Assembly: GCA_902616905.1 (NCBI GenBank)
Contig: CACMUP010000007.1
Location: 1 to 64,000 of the forward strand
Length of the DNA: 64,000 bases
From: an uncultured Bacteroidota bacterium
Lineage (GTDB): Bacteria > Bacteroidota > Bacteroidia > Flavobacteriales > Flavobacteriaceae
Reading direction: 5' to 3'
Below, in pieces: positions 55,053 through 64,000 of the stretch. The notes beneath the pieces were generated by a model. It made no database searches. It had not been told where the DNA came from and was given only the letters and a program-made list of their open reading frames with translations. The translations under genes and the position numbers were made by a program. Positions within the stretch are counted from its first letter, which is position 1. The number at the start of each line of letters is the position of its first letter.

Positions 55053-57637
55053 GCAGAATTCCTACTTGCATTTATATTTCCAAAAAGAGATCGCGTTACC
55101 ATGGCTTCTAATGTTATTATTTTTTTGGAATTGCCTTTATTATTAATTTTTACTTTTTGTAATTGCATTAAGGCATATTGTTGAATAGTAAGTAGTGGTT
55201 GTACAATTTCTTCTCTTGCAATAATTGATGACCTACCAGCAAGTTCATTTTCCATTAATGATTCAAATTCACTAATTTTCAATAAAACCGTTTTTGTTAG
55301 TTCATATTCACTAAAAATTAATTTCCAAAATGAACCAAATTCCAAATCATTCTGCATATATGAAGTCAACTGAAAAAAAGATTTTGATAGGCTCATCATA
55401 CTATTAAAAATTAATGTTCTAAAAAATCTTGAATTCTTAAAAAGTGATTTCAAATCATCAGTTCTACCCTGCTCAATGATTGTGTTCAGTGCTGTACCGA
55501 ATCCAAAGAATCCAGGAACATTTTGTTTTAACTGACTCCAACTTCCAACAAAAGGAATCGCTCTGAGGTCTTCAAATTTTAAAGTTGAAGATTTTCCACG
55601 TTTTGATGGACGACTACCGATATTAGTTTTAGAGTAAAATGGTAAGGTTGACATTTTTTCTAAATATGGTATAAAATTTGGATGTTCTTTGAAATCTTGA
55701 TATGCTTTATAACTAATTTTTGCTATCTGTTCCATTAATTTTCTGTCATCTTTTGAAAAATTATTTTTACCCGGACTAAATATTTGATTTTCAATTCCAG
55801 AGCTTAATAATTGTTCTAGATTATATTGAGAAGAATCTAATGTTCCAAAATTTGAGCTTATAGTTTGACCCTGAATTGTAAGTTGTATATCATCACTTTG
55901 AATTGTATCTCCCATAGACGCATAAAACTCATGAGTGTTTCCACCTCCTCTAGCTGGTGGTCCCCCTCTACCGTCAAAAAATGCAACTTGAATACCAAAT
56001 TCATTCCCTAATTCACTTAGTGACTCCTTTGCGACATAAATACTCCAATTTGCCATAAAATAACCTCCGTCCTTTGTTCCGTCAGAAAAACCAAGCATAA
56101 TTGTCTGCTTCATACCTCTTCTTTCTAAATGATTTATATATTCACTGTCACTGAAAAGAGCTCTCATTACATTTCCTGCTTGTTTTAAATCTGGAATGGT
56201 TTCGAATAAAGGAATAAAATCTATATTTGGCTTCTCCCAATCACTTAAACGACACATCGCAAAAAGTTCAAGAATATTTTCTAATGACTGACAATTACTT
56301 ATAATATAACGGTTACAACCCCTTTCACCATTATTTTTTTGAATCTTTTTAATGGCTCTAATACTTTTTAGTGTATGATTTGTCATTTCATTTTTGAATA
56401 TCTTTGGTGGTAAATTACCTTTTAAATCAATAAGAATTTTACATCTTTCATCAGCATTTAGTTTTAAGTAATTTTTTGGTAAACCTTCCAAATAGTCATT
56501 AATTTTTGAATGAGAGATTATATCAATAAAAACACTGTGATGAATTCTTGAATCCTGACGTATGTCTAAACTAGCAAAGTGAAGACCAAATAATCTTAGT
56601 TTATGAATTAAGTCTAAAACCTCATTTTTATAAAGATTGTCATGATCTTTAATTAGCCTGTCTAAAACAAATTCTAATTCTGATGCCATCAGATTTATTG
56701 AAAAAAGTTTATTTAGTTTTGGATAAAAAAGCTCATTAAATACCAATTCCTCAAGAGCCACAATTCTTTCTTCCAGTCCAGGAAATGTAATTTTTCTCTT
56801 AAGTTTTCGCAAGTCTCTGTAATAATTTCTGAGAATTGAAAACTTTAGTCGTTTTGCTGTTTTTAATGTAATTTCTGGAGTTACAAAAGGATTGCCATCA
56901 CGATCGCCTCCTGGCCAAAATCCAAAATCAAAAATAGTATTTTTAAGATCGCCAGAATCGATAATATGTTCAGATACATAATTGTATATTGTACTAGCTG
57001 AGTGATAAAAAATATTTTCAAGAAACCAAATAAGGCTTACCGCTTCGTCATATGGAGTTGGCTTCTTTTTCTTATAAAAAGGGGTTTTACCTAATTGAAC
57101 TAAAAGCTTTTTTATATTATCAAGATTATCTTCTGAAATAGCCTTAGATAACTCATTGATAATAACCAATACATTATCTGGATAAAACTGTGTTGGGTGG
57201 GCTGTGAGTACGATTCTTACTTTAAATCGATTAACATATTCAGTAAGAGCCTTTTTTAATTGTTTATTTTCTGCCTCTTCTTTCATATTTCTAAGTGTTC
57301 CTCTACCATGCATATTATTTACATATGAAAATCCTGCATCTTCAATTGCATCAAATAGAACAACTTGGCGTTCAATATATTGGATAAAACCAAAAATTAA
57401 ATCGTGTTTTTGGGTAGCATCTAATTCTGGGGCATATTTATTAAAAAAAGAAATGACAATTTCATTTGGATTGACATTCTTTTCGTATTGCTTTCTACAA
57501 TGATCAGCAAATAAAGGCATTAATATTGAAGTTTGCTTTATTTTTTTAAAAGGAAGGGTTAAAAATAAGCTATTATAAATTTGATATCGAGAAAGAATTT
57601 TTTCGTTAAACCTTTCAATTTTGGGTTTTCGAGCCAT
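55049..57637 (-). CDS. ppc: Phosphoenolpyruvate carboxylase
   Basis: Anaplerotic carboxylation of PEP to oxaloacetate. Bacteroidota-type, 862 residues. The catalytic histidine is in VLTAHPTQFYPDNV (usually HPTE), substrate loops are GGDRDGNPFVTPEIT and MLGFSDGTKDGGYFMANW, and the glycine-rich loop is FFDGRGGPPARGGGNTHEF, with the PPARGG wording differing from the enterobacterial SIGRGG. The C-terminus ends ASRNSA rather than the canonical (R/Q)NTG. These differences suggest a divergent class whose allosteric behaviour may differ. It follows the Lrp-type gene by 3 bases, in one operon. Confidence 0.96.
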   Translation of the reverse strand: MARKPKIERFNEKILSRYQIYNSLFLTLPFKKIKQTSILMPLFADHCRKQYEKNVNPNEIVISFFNKYAPELDATQKHDLIFGFIQYIERQVVLFDAIEDAGFSYVNNMHGRGTLRNMKEEAENKQLKKALTEYVNRFKVRIVLTAHPTQFYPDNVLVIINELSKAISEDNLDNIKKLLVQLGKTPFYKKKKPTPYDEAVSLIWFLENIFYHSASTIYNYVSEHIIDSGDLKNTIFDFGFWPGGDRDGNPFVTPEITLKTAKRLKFSILRNYYRDLRKLKRKITFPGLEERIVALEELVFNELFYPKLNKLFSINLMASELEFVLDRLIKDHDNLYKNEVLDLIHKLRLFGLHFASLDIRQDSRIHHSVFIDIISHSKINDYLEGLPKNYLKLNADERCKILIDLKGNLPPKIFKNEMTNHTLKSIRAIKKIQKNNGERGCNRYIISNCQSLENILELFAMCRLSDWEKPNIDFIPLFETIPDLKQAGNVMRALFSDSEYINHLERRGMKQTIMLGFSDGTKDGGYFMANWSIYVAKESLSELGNEFGIQVAFFDGRGGPPARGGGNTHEFYASMGDTIQSDDIQLTIQGQTISSNFGTLDSSQYNLEQLLSSGIENQIFSPGKNNFSKDDRKLMEQIAKISYKAYQDFKEHPNFIPYLEKMSTLPFYSKTNIGSRPSKRGKSSTLKFEDLRAIPFVGSWSQLKQNVPGFFGFGTALNTIIEQGRTDDLKSLFKNSRFFRTLIFNSMMSLSKSFFQLTSYMQNDLEFGSFWKLIFSEYELTKTVLLKISEFESLMENELAGRSSIIAREEIVQPLLTIQQYALMQLQKVKINNKGNSKKIITLEAMVTRSLFGNINASRNSA

Positions 57638-57640
57638 TAT

Positions 57641-58123
57641 TTAGTTCAATTCATTAAAAATATGATGCATAAGACGTTTTTTATCATTAATACTTTCTTC
57701 AAGAGAAATCATCGTTTCAGTTCTAGATACGCCTGCAACATCATCAACCATAAAAATTATATCCTTGGCATGATGTGTATCTCTAGCTCGAACTTTACAA
57801 AACACATTAAACTTACCTGTTGTAATATGCGCAACTGTTATAAATGGAATGGCTTTTAAAGATTCAAGAACTTGCTCTGTAGCACTTGTTTTTTCCAAAA
57901 AAATTCCAACATATGCGATGAATGAGTAACCAAGTTTTACATAATCTAAATTTAAGGAGGATCCTTTTATAATTCCTGCCTCTTCCATTTTTTTTACTCT
58001 TACATGCACTGTTCCAGCTGAAATTAATAATCGCTTAGAGATGTCTGTAAATGGGACTCTGGTGTTATCAATTAGAATATCTAGTATCTGATGATCGATT
58101 TCATCTAAATTAACTTTATTCAT
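57641..58123 (-). CDS. Lrp/AsnC-family transcriptional regulator
   Basis: A 160-residue DNA-binding regulator. N-terminal HTH (EIDHQILDILIDNTRVPFTDISKRLLISAGTVHVRVKKMEEAGII) and C-terminal RAM ligand-binding domain (AYVGIFLEKTSATEQVLESLKAIPFITVAHITTGKFNVFCKVRARD). Such proteins respond to amino acids or other small effectors. Being 3 bases upstream of ppc in the same operon, it may tie anaplerosis to amino-acid status; that link is inferred. A TAATTTTG -7-like element lies 26 bases upstream. Confidence 0.95.
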   Translation of the reverse strand: MNKVNLDEIDHQILDILIDNTRVPFTDISKRLLISAGTVHVRVKKMEEAGIIKGSSLNLDYVKLGYSFIAYVGIFLEKTSATEQVLESLKAIPFITVAHITTGKFNVFCKVRARDTHHAKDIIFMVDDVAGVSRTETMISLEESINDKKRLMHHIFNELN

Positions 58124-58149
58124 TTGTTTGTAAATTTTTGATTAAAATG

Positions 58150-58157
58150 CAAAATTA
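58150..58157 (-). promoter_or_regulatory. Candidate -7 element of the lrp-ppc operon
   Basis: Minus-strand TAATTTTG matches TAnnTTTG 26 bases before the Lrp-type gene's ATG. The region upstream is AT-only and gives no clear -33 element. Confidence 0.4.
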
Positions 58158-58191
58158 ATTTAAAAAAATTAATTTTATTGAGGATAATTTT

Positions 58192-59283
58192 TTAATTATT
58201 CGTTTTTAATGAAAATAATTTATTATGCTCTGGGTCTTTTACTTCTTCATTGTATTTAAAAAATAATTTTATTCCTTTACCTTTTAGGTCAATATATCGA
58301 TGTCCTACATACGGTAACCTATTGTCAAATTTTTTAAATATTGGTACAAAATTTATCTTATTTTTATTAAGCTTTTCAAGATACTGTACTGCTATTTGTT
58401 GTTTTTTAAAAACTTTATCATCATAAATGACATCAACATTTGAAATTAATAAATCAGTGAAATTTTCAACATTTTCGGGTATTTTAAAATAATCATCAAT
58501 AGAATTATTGTTTGATTTTTTAACAAGTGATTTAAATAACAACTTAAAAGCTTTGAAAATATAATTTGTAACTATAGTTCTGTCATAATCGTCTGGGTAG
58601 TGGCCTGCCTCAAAGAGAATGGTTGGTATTCCAGAAGATGTGAATGAATCTCCAACACAATTAGGGTTATAAACATCATTGTATCTAGAAATACCATCAG
58701 GAAGTTCATTGCTTAAACCATTTTTTATATCTATGATTATCTTCATTGCTTTTTCCCGAGCTGGTGTTATTGATCTATTTTCGTCAGCCGATGGAGCAAG
58801 GAAAGAGATGGTAGCAGGTTTTCCAGTATTGCCAGCACCATATATGGTTCTTTGGCCATGAAGATTCAAAGCAAGATCTGGCGATATGCGGTTAATTGCT
58901 TTATTTAAAATTAAACTCTCAGGTTCACTTAGAGTAATTGCATCCCTATTTAGATCAATATTATTAGCATTATGTCTGGTATATAGCTTAGCACCATCAG
59001 GATTAAGTTGAGGTATTATATATAAACTAAAAGTTTTTAAATATTCTGATTGTGATGTATGTAATAACCAAGGGAGTAATTTTAAAATAGATCTTGTTGT
59101 ACTTGTTTCATTACCATGCATTTGCGACCACATTAAAATGTTTTTTTTCCCATATCCAACTTTTAATTCAATTATAGGTAACCCTTTAACCGAACGACCT
59201 ATTTCATATTTTTCAATTGAGTTATCAAGTTTTGCCAGCATTTTTTCAAGCAATTCAGGGGAAAAATATCTTTTATTGGACAT
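58192..59283 (-). CDS. M14-family zinc carboxypeptidase-like protein
   Basis: A 363-residue metallocarboxypeptidase-fold protein without a visible signal peptide, so probably cytoplasmic. Zinc ligands appear in MWSQMHGNETSTTRS (HxxE) and LALNLHGQRTIYGAG (His), with arginine/asparagine substrate residues in HNANNIDLNRDA and a candidate catalytic glutamate in PTILFEAGHYPDD. The GNE wording is that of the succinylglutamate-desuccinylase-like branch, so substrate could be a peptide or an amide. It is divergent from an XRE regulator across 253 bases full of repeats. Confidence 0.88.
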   Translation of the reverse strand: MSNKRYFSPELLEKMLAKLDNSIEKYEIGRSVKGLPIIELKVGYGKKNILMWSQMHGNETSTTRSILKLLPWLLHTSQSEYLKTFSLYIIPQLNPDGAKLYTRHNANNIDLNRDAITLSEPESLILNKAINRISPDLALNLHGQRTIYGAGNTGKPATISFLAPSADENRSITPAREKAMKIIIDIKNGLSNELPDGISRYNDVYNPNCVGDSFTSSGIPTILFEAGHYPDDYDRTIVTNYIFKAFKLLFKSLVKKSNNNSIDDYFKIPENVENFTDLLISNVDVIYDDKVFKKQQIAVQYLEKLNKNKINFVPIFKKFDNRLPYVGHRYIDLKGKGIKLFFKYNEEVKDPEHNKLFSLKTNN

Positions 59284-59295
59284 ATTTAATTAAAA

Positions 59296-59538
59296 TACAA
59301 ATGTAAACAACATATTGTATACAATTGTAATATACAAAAGTAAACAAAAAGTTTGTTTTATAACATTCTATTATCATTTGAGATATACATTTGTAAACGA
59401 ATTCAGTAATAATAATTTTATGTAATTGTAATTGAGTATATTATATAAAATATTTCATTAATAACTTTAATTTTTGAGAATGTTTTTTAATATAATTTAC
59501 ATTTGTATATTTGTAAATAATCAATAATAGTTTACAAT
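59296..59538. promoter_or_regulatory. Operator-like repeats between the M14 and XRE genes
   Basis: The 253-base gap holds repeated TACAnnnGTAAAC-type sites: TACAAATGTAAAC (59296-59308), TACAAAAGTAAAC (59333-59345), TACATTTGTAAAC (59386-59398), TTTACATTTGTA (59496-59507), TTTGTAAA (59510-59517), and GTTTACAATG overlapping the XRE start (59530-59539). A perfect palindrome TTGTATACAA is at 59315-59324. The -7 candidates TACATTTG (59498-59505, spacing 21 from TTTTTG) for XRE and TACATTTG (59298-59305 minus) for M14 lie inside sites, as expected for auto-repression. Confidence 0.6.
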
Positions 59539-59932
59539 GTTAAACAATGATAATTTTATTTCTAGGCTAGAAATTATAATGAAAAAAAATCAATTAAGTG
59601 CTGCAGCTTTTGCCGAAAGAATAGGCGTTCAACGGTCATCAGTTTCTCACATTTTGTCAAAACGAAATAAGCCAAGCCTAGACTTTATTTTAAAAATAAA
59701 TAATTCTTTTAATGAAGTAACCTTAGATTGGTTACTGTTAGAAGAAACTTCCAAAGCGATAAAGCCGCTAGCCTATTTGGATGAAAAAAATGAAAATACA
59801 TTGATTGATCCAAAAGATGAGTCATTAATTTCACAGAATAATGATGAAAATTTTGTTAGTTCAAATGAGGTTACCGAGGTTATAAAATTTTATAAAGATG
59901 GTAGTTTTCAAACTTTTTTACCTAGAACTTAG
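59537..59932 (+). CDS. XRE-family helix-turn-helix regulator
   Basis: A 131-residue regulator. The HTH_XRE domain spans residues 5-65 (ISRLEIIMKKNQLSAAAFAERIGVQRSSVSHILSKRNKPSLDFILKINNSF). The rest is an acidic low-complexity linker and a short conserved-looking C-terminus (EVTEVIKFYKDGSFQTFLPRT). It is divergent from the M14 gene, and one operator-like repeat overlaps its start codon, so it probably controls itself and the M14 gene. The effector is unknown. Confidence 0.92.
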   Translation: MLNNDNFISRLEIIMKKNQLSAAAFAERIGVQRSSVSHILSKRNKPSLDFILKINNSFNEVTLDWLLLEETSKAIKPLAYLDEKNENTLIDPKDESLISQNNDENFVSSNEVTEVIKFYKDGSFQTFLPRT

Positions 59933-59943
59933 TAAATTAGTTT

Positions 59944-60315
59944 ATGCGTGAATTTTTATTTTTACTATTATTCTTTCAATACTCTTGCTATGAATTGAAG
60001 AAAGATTGCAAATCTTTTCATTTAGGTGAATTTAAATTCTCTCAAATTATAAACGGCGAGATGAAAACATCATATTTCAAAAGAGATAGTTTATTCGAAA
60101 TAGAAATTTTTGAAAATAATACTGATACCGCTAGAATTAATTGGGTTAGTGATTGTGAATGTATTCTTACTAAATTAAATCCTAAAACTTATCAAGAAAA
60201 AAGACCTATACAAATCAAAATTATAAGCACTGATGAAAACTCATATGAATTTGAATATTCTCTTGTAGGCGATATAAAGAATAAAAGAAGAGGTAAGATT
60301 GAAAAATTGAAATAA
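59944..60315 (+). CDS. Small predicted lipoprotein next to topoisomerase IV genes
   Basis: A 123-residue protein with a short signal and a possible lipobox (LLLFFQYSCYELKKDCK). The mature part is a small beta-rich domain (FHLGEFKFSQIINGEMKTSYFKRDSLFEIEIF, RINWVSDCECILTKLNP). Similar small lipoproteins flank the topoisomerase IV genes of flavobacteria and are sometimes mislabelled as topoisomerase; nothing in the sequence suggests enzymatic activity. It follows the XRE gene by 11 bases and meets the parC stop 3 bases on. Confidence 0.7.
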   Translation: MREFLFLLLFFQYSCYELKKDCKSFHLGEFKFSQIINGEMKTSYFKRDSLFEIEIFENNTDTARINWVSDCECILTKLNPKTYQEKRPIQIKIISTDENSYEFEYSLVGDIKNKRRGKIEKLK

Positions 60316-60318
60316 TGA

Positions 60319-62901
60319 TTAAAAGTTAATTTTTATTTGATTCTGATCATCAATACCACTTACAATCTCGTCTTGTTTTACTTCTATCTCTAATGGATTT
60401 TCAATTTCATCCTCTTTATATTCTAAGACCTCCTTTAGCTCAACTTTTTTTATTTTATATGACGTGATTTGATTTCCAAAAGCTTTAAAACCCTTTACTG
60501 ATATAAATTCTTCAGCATTAATTTCTAATGGTTTTAAGTGGTCTTTTCCTCTTGGTTTTTCGAATATGATTTTAAAAACAGGTCTCCATTCAGTTATAAA
60601 ATATACCAACTTTCCATTTTCTTTTATAAAACTATCTTCTTTGTCTGAATTCTCAATTACAAATCGTTTGATAAAATATCGTTGCTTATCTGGGTCAAAA
60701 TAAATCGCTGTTAAAGGCTTTTTTGGATTCCACTTTTCTATATGATAGATATTATCATCAAAATGGAGACTTAACTCTGGAGTAACAGCTTTTATCGTCC
60801 CTTTAAAAGTGCAAATTAATAATTTATCATCTCCTTTGAATGCTCCAAGTAGCTTACCCCTCTCTTCTAAATTCAACCTTCTGATTGTTTCATCAAACCA
60901 AATTTTTCTTGGTTTTAGAGTTGATACACCCTTCTCTTTTAATTCAACTCTTCTAATTGAATATTTTGTCACAGTGTTTCCTCTGACCCCTCTACTTTTA
61001 ATTTGAAGGTCAGCAAAATCCAAGTCCCATTTAAGTTTTTTAATATTGCCACTATTTCTTAAAAGAATGGTGACTATTTGAGCTTCCCCGTTAAGATTCG
61101 CAGAAAAATATAAAACACTAGATTGCGGATTACCTTGAGTTAAATCATAAACTTTTTCTCGTGTTACTCCAGTAACAGCAAAACGCTTGATATAAGAAGT
61201 CCCTCCTTTACCATCTCTATAAATCATGTTGTAAATAGTTCTTTGGTCTTTCTTTTTAAAAACTGCAGCATGAATTATATTTTTTCCTACAAAAACTTTG
61301 CTATCAACCTTAACTACCAACATTTTACCATCTTCTGTAAAAACAATAATATCGTCAATATCGGAACATTCACATATCATTTCGTCCTTTCTAAGGGATG
61401 TACCAATAAATCCTTCCGCTCTATTTACATAAAGTTTTTGATTTCTTACAACTACTTTTTTTGCATCAACATCATCAAAAACTCGAATTTCTGATTTACG
61501 CTCTTTTTCACTGCCATAGGTTTTCTTTAAATGTGTGAAATATCGAATTGCAAAATCAATAAGGTGTTTCAAGTTATTTTTAACCTCTGATATGTCAGCT
61601 TCAAGTGCTTCTATTTTTTGTTGAGCTTTATCTAAATCGAACTTAGAAATTCTTTTTATTTTAATTTCAGTAAGCTTTATAACATCATCATTATTAATTA
61701 CACGTTTTAGATTACTAATATGAGGCTTTAATCCTTTGGAAATAAAAGAGATGACTTCTTCCCATGTTTCAGCTAATTCAATATCACGATAAATTTTATT
61801 TTCTATGAATATTCTCTCAAGTGAGGAATTATGCCATTGGTTTTCCAAATCTTTGAGTTGAACTTCAAGTTCTCTTTTTAACAGTTGTACCGTATGATCA
61901 GTCGAAATTTTTAAAATTTCAGTTACTCCCATGAAATTTGGCTTATTGTCAATAATTAGGCAGCCTAATGGGGATATTGAAGTTTCACAACCAGTGAAGG
62001 CATAAAGTGCGTCAATGGTTTTATCAGGGGAAATGTCATTTGGTAGATGTATTAAAATTTCAACATGGGAAGAAGTATTATCTTCTATGCGCTTAATTTT
62101 AATTTTACCTTGATCATTTGCTTTTAAAATACTATCGATTAATGAGGATGTATTTGTCCCAAAAGGGATTTCATTAATAACTAAAGTCTTTTTATCTAAT
62201 TGATTTATTCTTGCTCTTGCTCGAATTTTTCCCCCTCTTTGCCCATCATTATAATTTAGAACATCAATGATTCCGCCTGTTTGAAAGTCTGGATAAATCG
62301 AAAATTTTTTTCCCTTTAAATACTTAATACTACAACTTAAAAGCTCATTAAAATTGTGAGGCAAGATTTTTGTTGATAACCCTACAGCAATACCCTCTGC
62401 TCCCTGAGCGAGTAATAACGGAAATTTAATGGGTAAATGAACTGGCTCTTTTTTTCTTCCATCATATGATAATTGCCAATCTGTTACTTTAGGACTAAAT
62501 ACTACTTCTAAGGCAAATTTAGAGAGTCGAGCTTCTATATATCTGGAGGCTGCAGCACTATCTCCTGTAAATATATTCCCCCAGTTTCCTTGCATATCAA
62601 TCAGCAATTCTTTTTGACCAATTTGAACCATAGCATCTCCTATGCTTGCGTCACCATGAGGGTGATATTGCATTGTGTGACCTACAATATTTGCAACTTT
62701 ATTATAACGTCCATCGTCTAGATCTTTCATTGAATGGAGGATCCGACGTTGGACAGGCTTTAGTCCATCTTCAATTGCTGGAACTGCTCTTTCAAGAATT
62801 ACATATGACGCATAATCCAGGAACCAGTCTTTATACATACCTGTTACCCGCTTTAATGAATCATTCGTTTGTAAATCAATAAGTTCTTCTTTTTCGTTCA
62901 T
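60319..62901 (-). CDS. parC: DNA topoisomerase IV, subunit A
   Basis: Type IIA topoisomerase cleavage subunit for chromosome decatenation. The N-terminal breakage domain shows YVILERAVPAIEDGLKPVQRRIL, GHTMQYHPHGDASIGDAMV and the active-site tyrosine in DSAAASRYIEARLS. The helical tower and dimer gate occupy the middle (coiled DLDKAQQKIEALEADI). The C-terminal part (from about 510) has beta-pinwheel-type repeats and an acidic tail. Length is 860. It begins 3 bases after parE, in one operon. ParC rather than GyrA is inferred from the Bacteroidota-type C-terminus and the partner. Confidence 0.93.
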   Translation of the reverse strand: MNEKEELIDLQTNDSLKRVTGMYKDWFLDYASYVILERAVPAIEDGLKPVQRRILHSMKDLDDGRYNKVANIVGHTMQYHPHGDASIGDAMVQIGQKELLIDMQGNWGNIFTGDSAAASRYIEARLSKFALEVVFSPKVTDWQLSYDGRKKEPVHLPIKFPLLLAQGAEGIAVGLSTKILPHNFNELLSCSIKYLKGKKFSIYPDFQTGGIIDVLNYNDGQRGGKIRARARINQLDKKTLVINEIPFGTNTSSLIDSILKANDQGKIKIKRIEDNTSSHVEILIHLPNDISPDKTIDALYAFTGCETSISPLGCLIIDNKPNFMGVTEILKISTDHTVQLLKRELEVQLKDLENQWHNSSLERIFIENKIYRDIELAETWEEVISFISKGLKPHISNLKRVINNDDVIKLTEIKIKRISKFDLDKAQQKIEALEADISEVKNNLKHLIDFAIRYFTHLKKTYGSEKERKSEIRVFDDVDAKKVVVRNQKLYVNRAEGFIGTSLRKDEMICECSDIDDIIVFTEDGKMLVVKVDSKVFVGKNIIHAAVFKKKDQRTIYNMIYRDGKGGTSYIKRFAVTGVTREKVYDLTQGNPQSSVLYFSANLNGEAQIVTILLRNSGNIKKLKWDLDFADLQIKSRGVRGNTVTKYSIRRVELKEKGVSTLKPRKIWFDETIRRLNLEERGKLLGAFKGDDKLLICTFKGTIKAVTPELSLHFDDNIYHIEKWNPKKPLTAIYFDPDKQRYFIKRFVIENSDKEDSFIKENGKLVYFITEWRPVFKIIFEKPRGKDHLKPLEINAEEFISVKGFKAFGNQITSYKIKKVELKEVLEYKEDEIENPLEIEVKQDEIVSGIDDQNQIKINF

Positions 62902-62904
62902 TTA

Positions 62905-64000
62905 CTAGGATAATGACATTTCATTCTCAATGAAATCAAGTTCTACTTTAAGGTTATTTATAATGAATTTTTGTCTTTCTGGAGTATTTTTACCCATATA
63001 GAATAATAATAATTCTTCAATAGTTGTATTCTTGTCCAACATTACAGGATCTAGTCGAATATCATCTCCAATAAAATATTTAAATTCATTAGGTGAAATT
63101 TCACCTAACCCTTTAAATCTTGTTATTTCTGGCTTTCCTTTAAGCTTTTCCAAAGCATCTTTCCTGTCTATTTCACTGTAACAGTAGATTGTTTCTTTTT
63201 TATCCCTTACTCTAAATAATGGGGTTTGAAGTATATAGAGATGACCTTCTTTTATCAGTTCTGGGAAAAATTGTAGAAAGAAAGTTATAAGAAGTAAACG
63301 TATATGCATACCATCAACATCTGCATCTGTTGCTATAACAATATTATTATAACGTAAATCTTCTAAACTTTCTTCGATGTTTAAAGCAGCTTGGAGTAGA
63401 TTAAACTCTTCATTTTCATACACGATTTTTTTACTCATACCAAAGCTGTTTAATGGTTTCCCTCGTAAACTGAATACAGCTTGTGTATTCACATCTCTTG
63501 ACTTGGTAATTGAACCACTGGCTGAGTCACCTTCCGTAATAAATAAAGTAGAGTCTAAACGTCGGTCCTTTTTTAAGTCATGCAAATGAACTCTACAATC
63601 TCGAAGTTTCTTATTATGTAAACTTGCTTTTTTTGCTCTTTCTTTTGCCAATTTTCGAATACCGGATAATTCTTTTCGCTCTTTTTCTGCCTGTATAATT
63701 TTACTTTGAATTAATTCAGATACTATCGTGTTTTTATGTAAAAAATTATCCAATTGTGTGCCTAGAAAGTCTATTATATAAGACCTTACTGTGGGCATTC
63801 CTCCACCCATGTCAGTTGATCCTAATTTTGTTTTAGTTTGTGATTCAAAAACAGGCTCCATCACTTTAATACTTATTGCAGATATTATGGATTTTCTTAT
63901 GTCTGAAGCCTCATAATTTTTTCCAAAATGTTCTCTTATTGTTTTTACTAATGCTTCTCTGAATGCTGTCTGGTGAGTTCCTCCTTGTGTAGTATGTTGA
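62905..64000 (-). CDS. parE: DNA topoisomerase IV, subunit B (3' part; 5' end outside window)
   Basis: ATPase/TOPRIM subunit partner of ParC. The ORF track starts at an internal GTG (63864), but the frame is open to the window edge, with [20 protein letters not shown] and the preceding bases placing it in the ATPase transducer domain. The visible part includes [17 protein letters not shown], the TOPRIM motifs [12 protein letters not shown] and [21 protein letters not shown], and the C-terminal [17 protein letters not shown]. About 365 residues are seen of roughly 620 expected. Confidence 0.94.
   Translation of the reverse strand, partial: QHTTQGGTHQTAFREALVKTIREHFGKNYEASDIRKSIISAISIKVMEPVFESQTKTKLGSTDMGGGMPTVRSYIIDFLGTQLDNFLHKNTIVSELIQSKIIQAEKERKELSGIRKLAKERAKKASLHNKKLRDCRVHLHDLKKDRRLDSTLFITEGDSASGSITKSRDVNTQAVFSLRGKPLNSFGMSKKIVYENEEFNLLQAALNIEESLEDLRYNNIVIATDADVDGMHIRLLLITFFLQFFPELIKEGHLYILQTPLFRVRDKKETIYCYSEIDRKDALEKLKGKPEITRFKGLGEISPNEFKYFIGDDIRLDPVMLDKNTTIEELLLFYMGKNTPERQKFIINNLKVELDFIENEMSLS

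Noticed and set aside
59296-59518. CRISPR-like or tandem repeat array
   Set aside because: The repeats are short (8-13 bases), occur in both orientations with irregular spacing and overlap promoters; they look like operator sites.
63862-63864. GTG start of the parE ORF in the track
   Set aside because: The frame continues to the window edge with conserved ParE sequence ([14 protein letters not shown]), so this codon is internal.

Overview
The window reads as chromosomal DNA of a very AT-rich, gene-dense member of the Bacteroidota, most likely a marine, streamlined flavobacterium. Several things point there: a single LpxC-FabZ fusion protein, a PorX response regulator with a PglZ domain (type IX secretion regulation), a plant-type glutamine cyclotransferase, a MutS2 without an Smr domain, the bifunctional HisB and HisIE, near-absence of Shine-Dalgarno sequences, and repeated matches to the Bacteroidota promoter -7 element TAnnTTTG (often exactly TATATTTG). 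The species cannot be named from sequence reading alone. Intergenic gaps are short, neighbouring stops and starts often overlap by 4-14 bases, and no gap exceeds 300 bases. I saw no rRNA, tRNA, insertion sequence, prophage or CRISPR array.

Layout. 1-4.3 kb: 3' part of a D-lactate dehydrogenase, aroC, a dicarboxylate/amino-acid symporter and a DCC-family protein. 4.3-8.6 kb: mutS2, ung, a SUI1-family factor, a secreted DinB-fold protein, a small membrane protein and a YbjQ protein. 8.7-13.2 kb: M61 peptidase, DUF2461 protein, phosphotransferase and nucleoside hydrolase. 13.3-20.9 kb: a complete histidine operon, hisG-D-C-B-H-A-(DinB-like)-F-IE, preceded by a leader peptide with clustered His codons and a strong attenuator hairpin. 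20.9-27.2 kb: an envelope/central-metabolism operon lpxD-lpxC/fabZ-lpxA-efp-sucD-fabG-SPFH, headed by the remains of an HD phosphohydrolase gene. 27.5-32.7 kb: porX, tsaE, DUF4258 protein, proline dehydrogenase, pcm and a frameshifted Gfo/Idh/MocA oxidoreductase. 32.7-41.4 kb: threonylcarbamoyl-AMP synthase, uvrD, recG, pheT and two small proteins. 41.5-50.6 kb: SSS symporter, ABC-F ATPase, thioredoxin-fold lipoprotein, transaldolase-like aldolase, SDR, SRP RNA, glutamine cyclotransferase, thioesterase and glyA. 50.8-64 kb: clpB, smpB, aroB, ppc with an Lrp-type regulator, an M14 peptidase divergent from an XRE regulator, a small lipoprotein, parC and the 3' part of parE.

Most of the content is housekeeping: DNA repair and topology, translation quality control, lipid A and fatty acid synthesis, aromatic and histidine biosynthesis, anaplerosis. 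The parts that reward a second look lie between or inside the ordinary genes: the his attenuator, the HD-gene relic whose promoter probably now serves the lpx operon, the twice-frameshifted oxidoreductase, the operator-like repeats between the M14 and XRE genes, a perfect 23-base palindrome at 7564-7586, and an ABC-F protein whose second ATPase site is dismantled. I did not find a convincing new multi-gene system.
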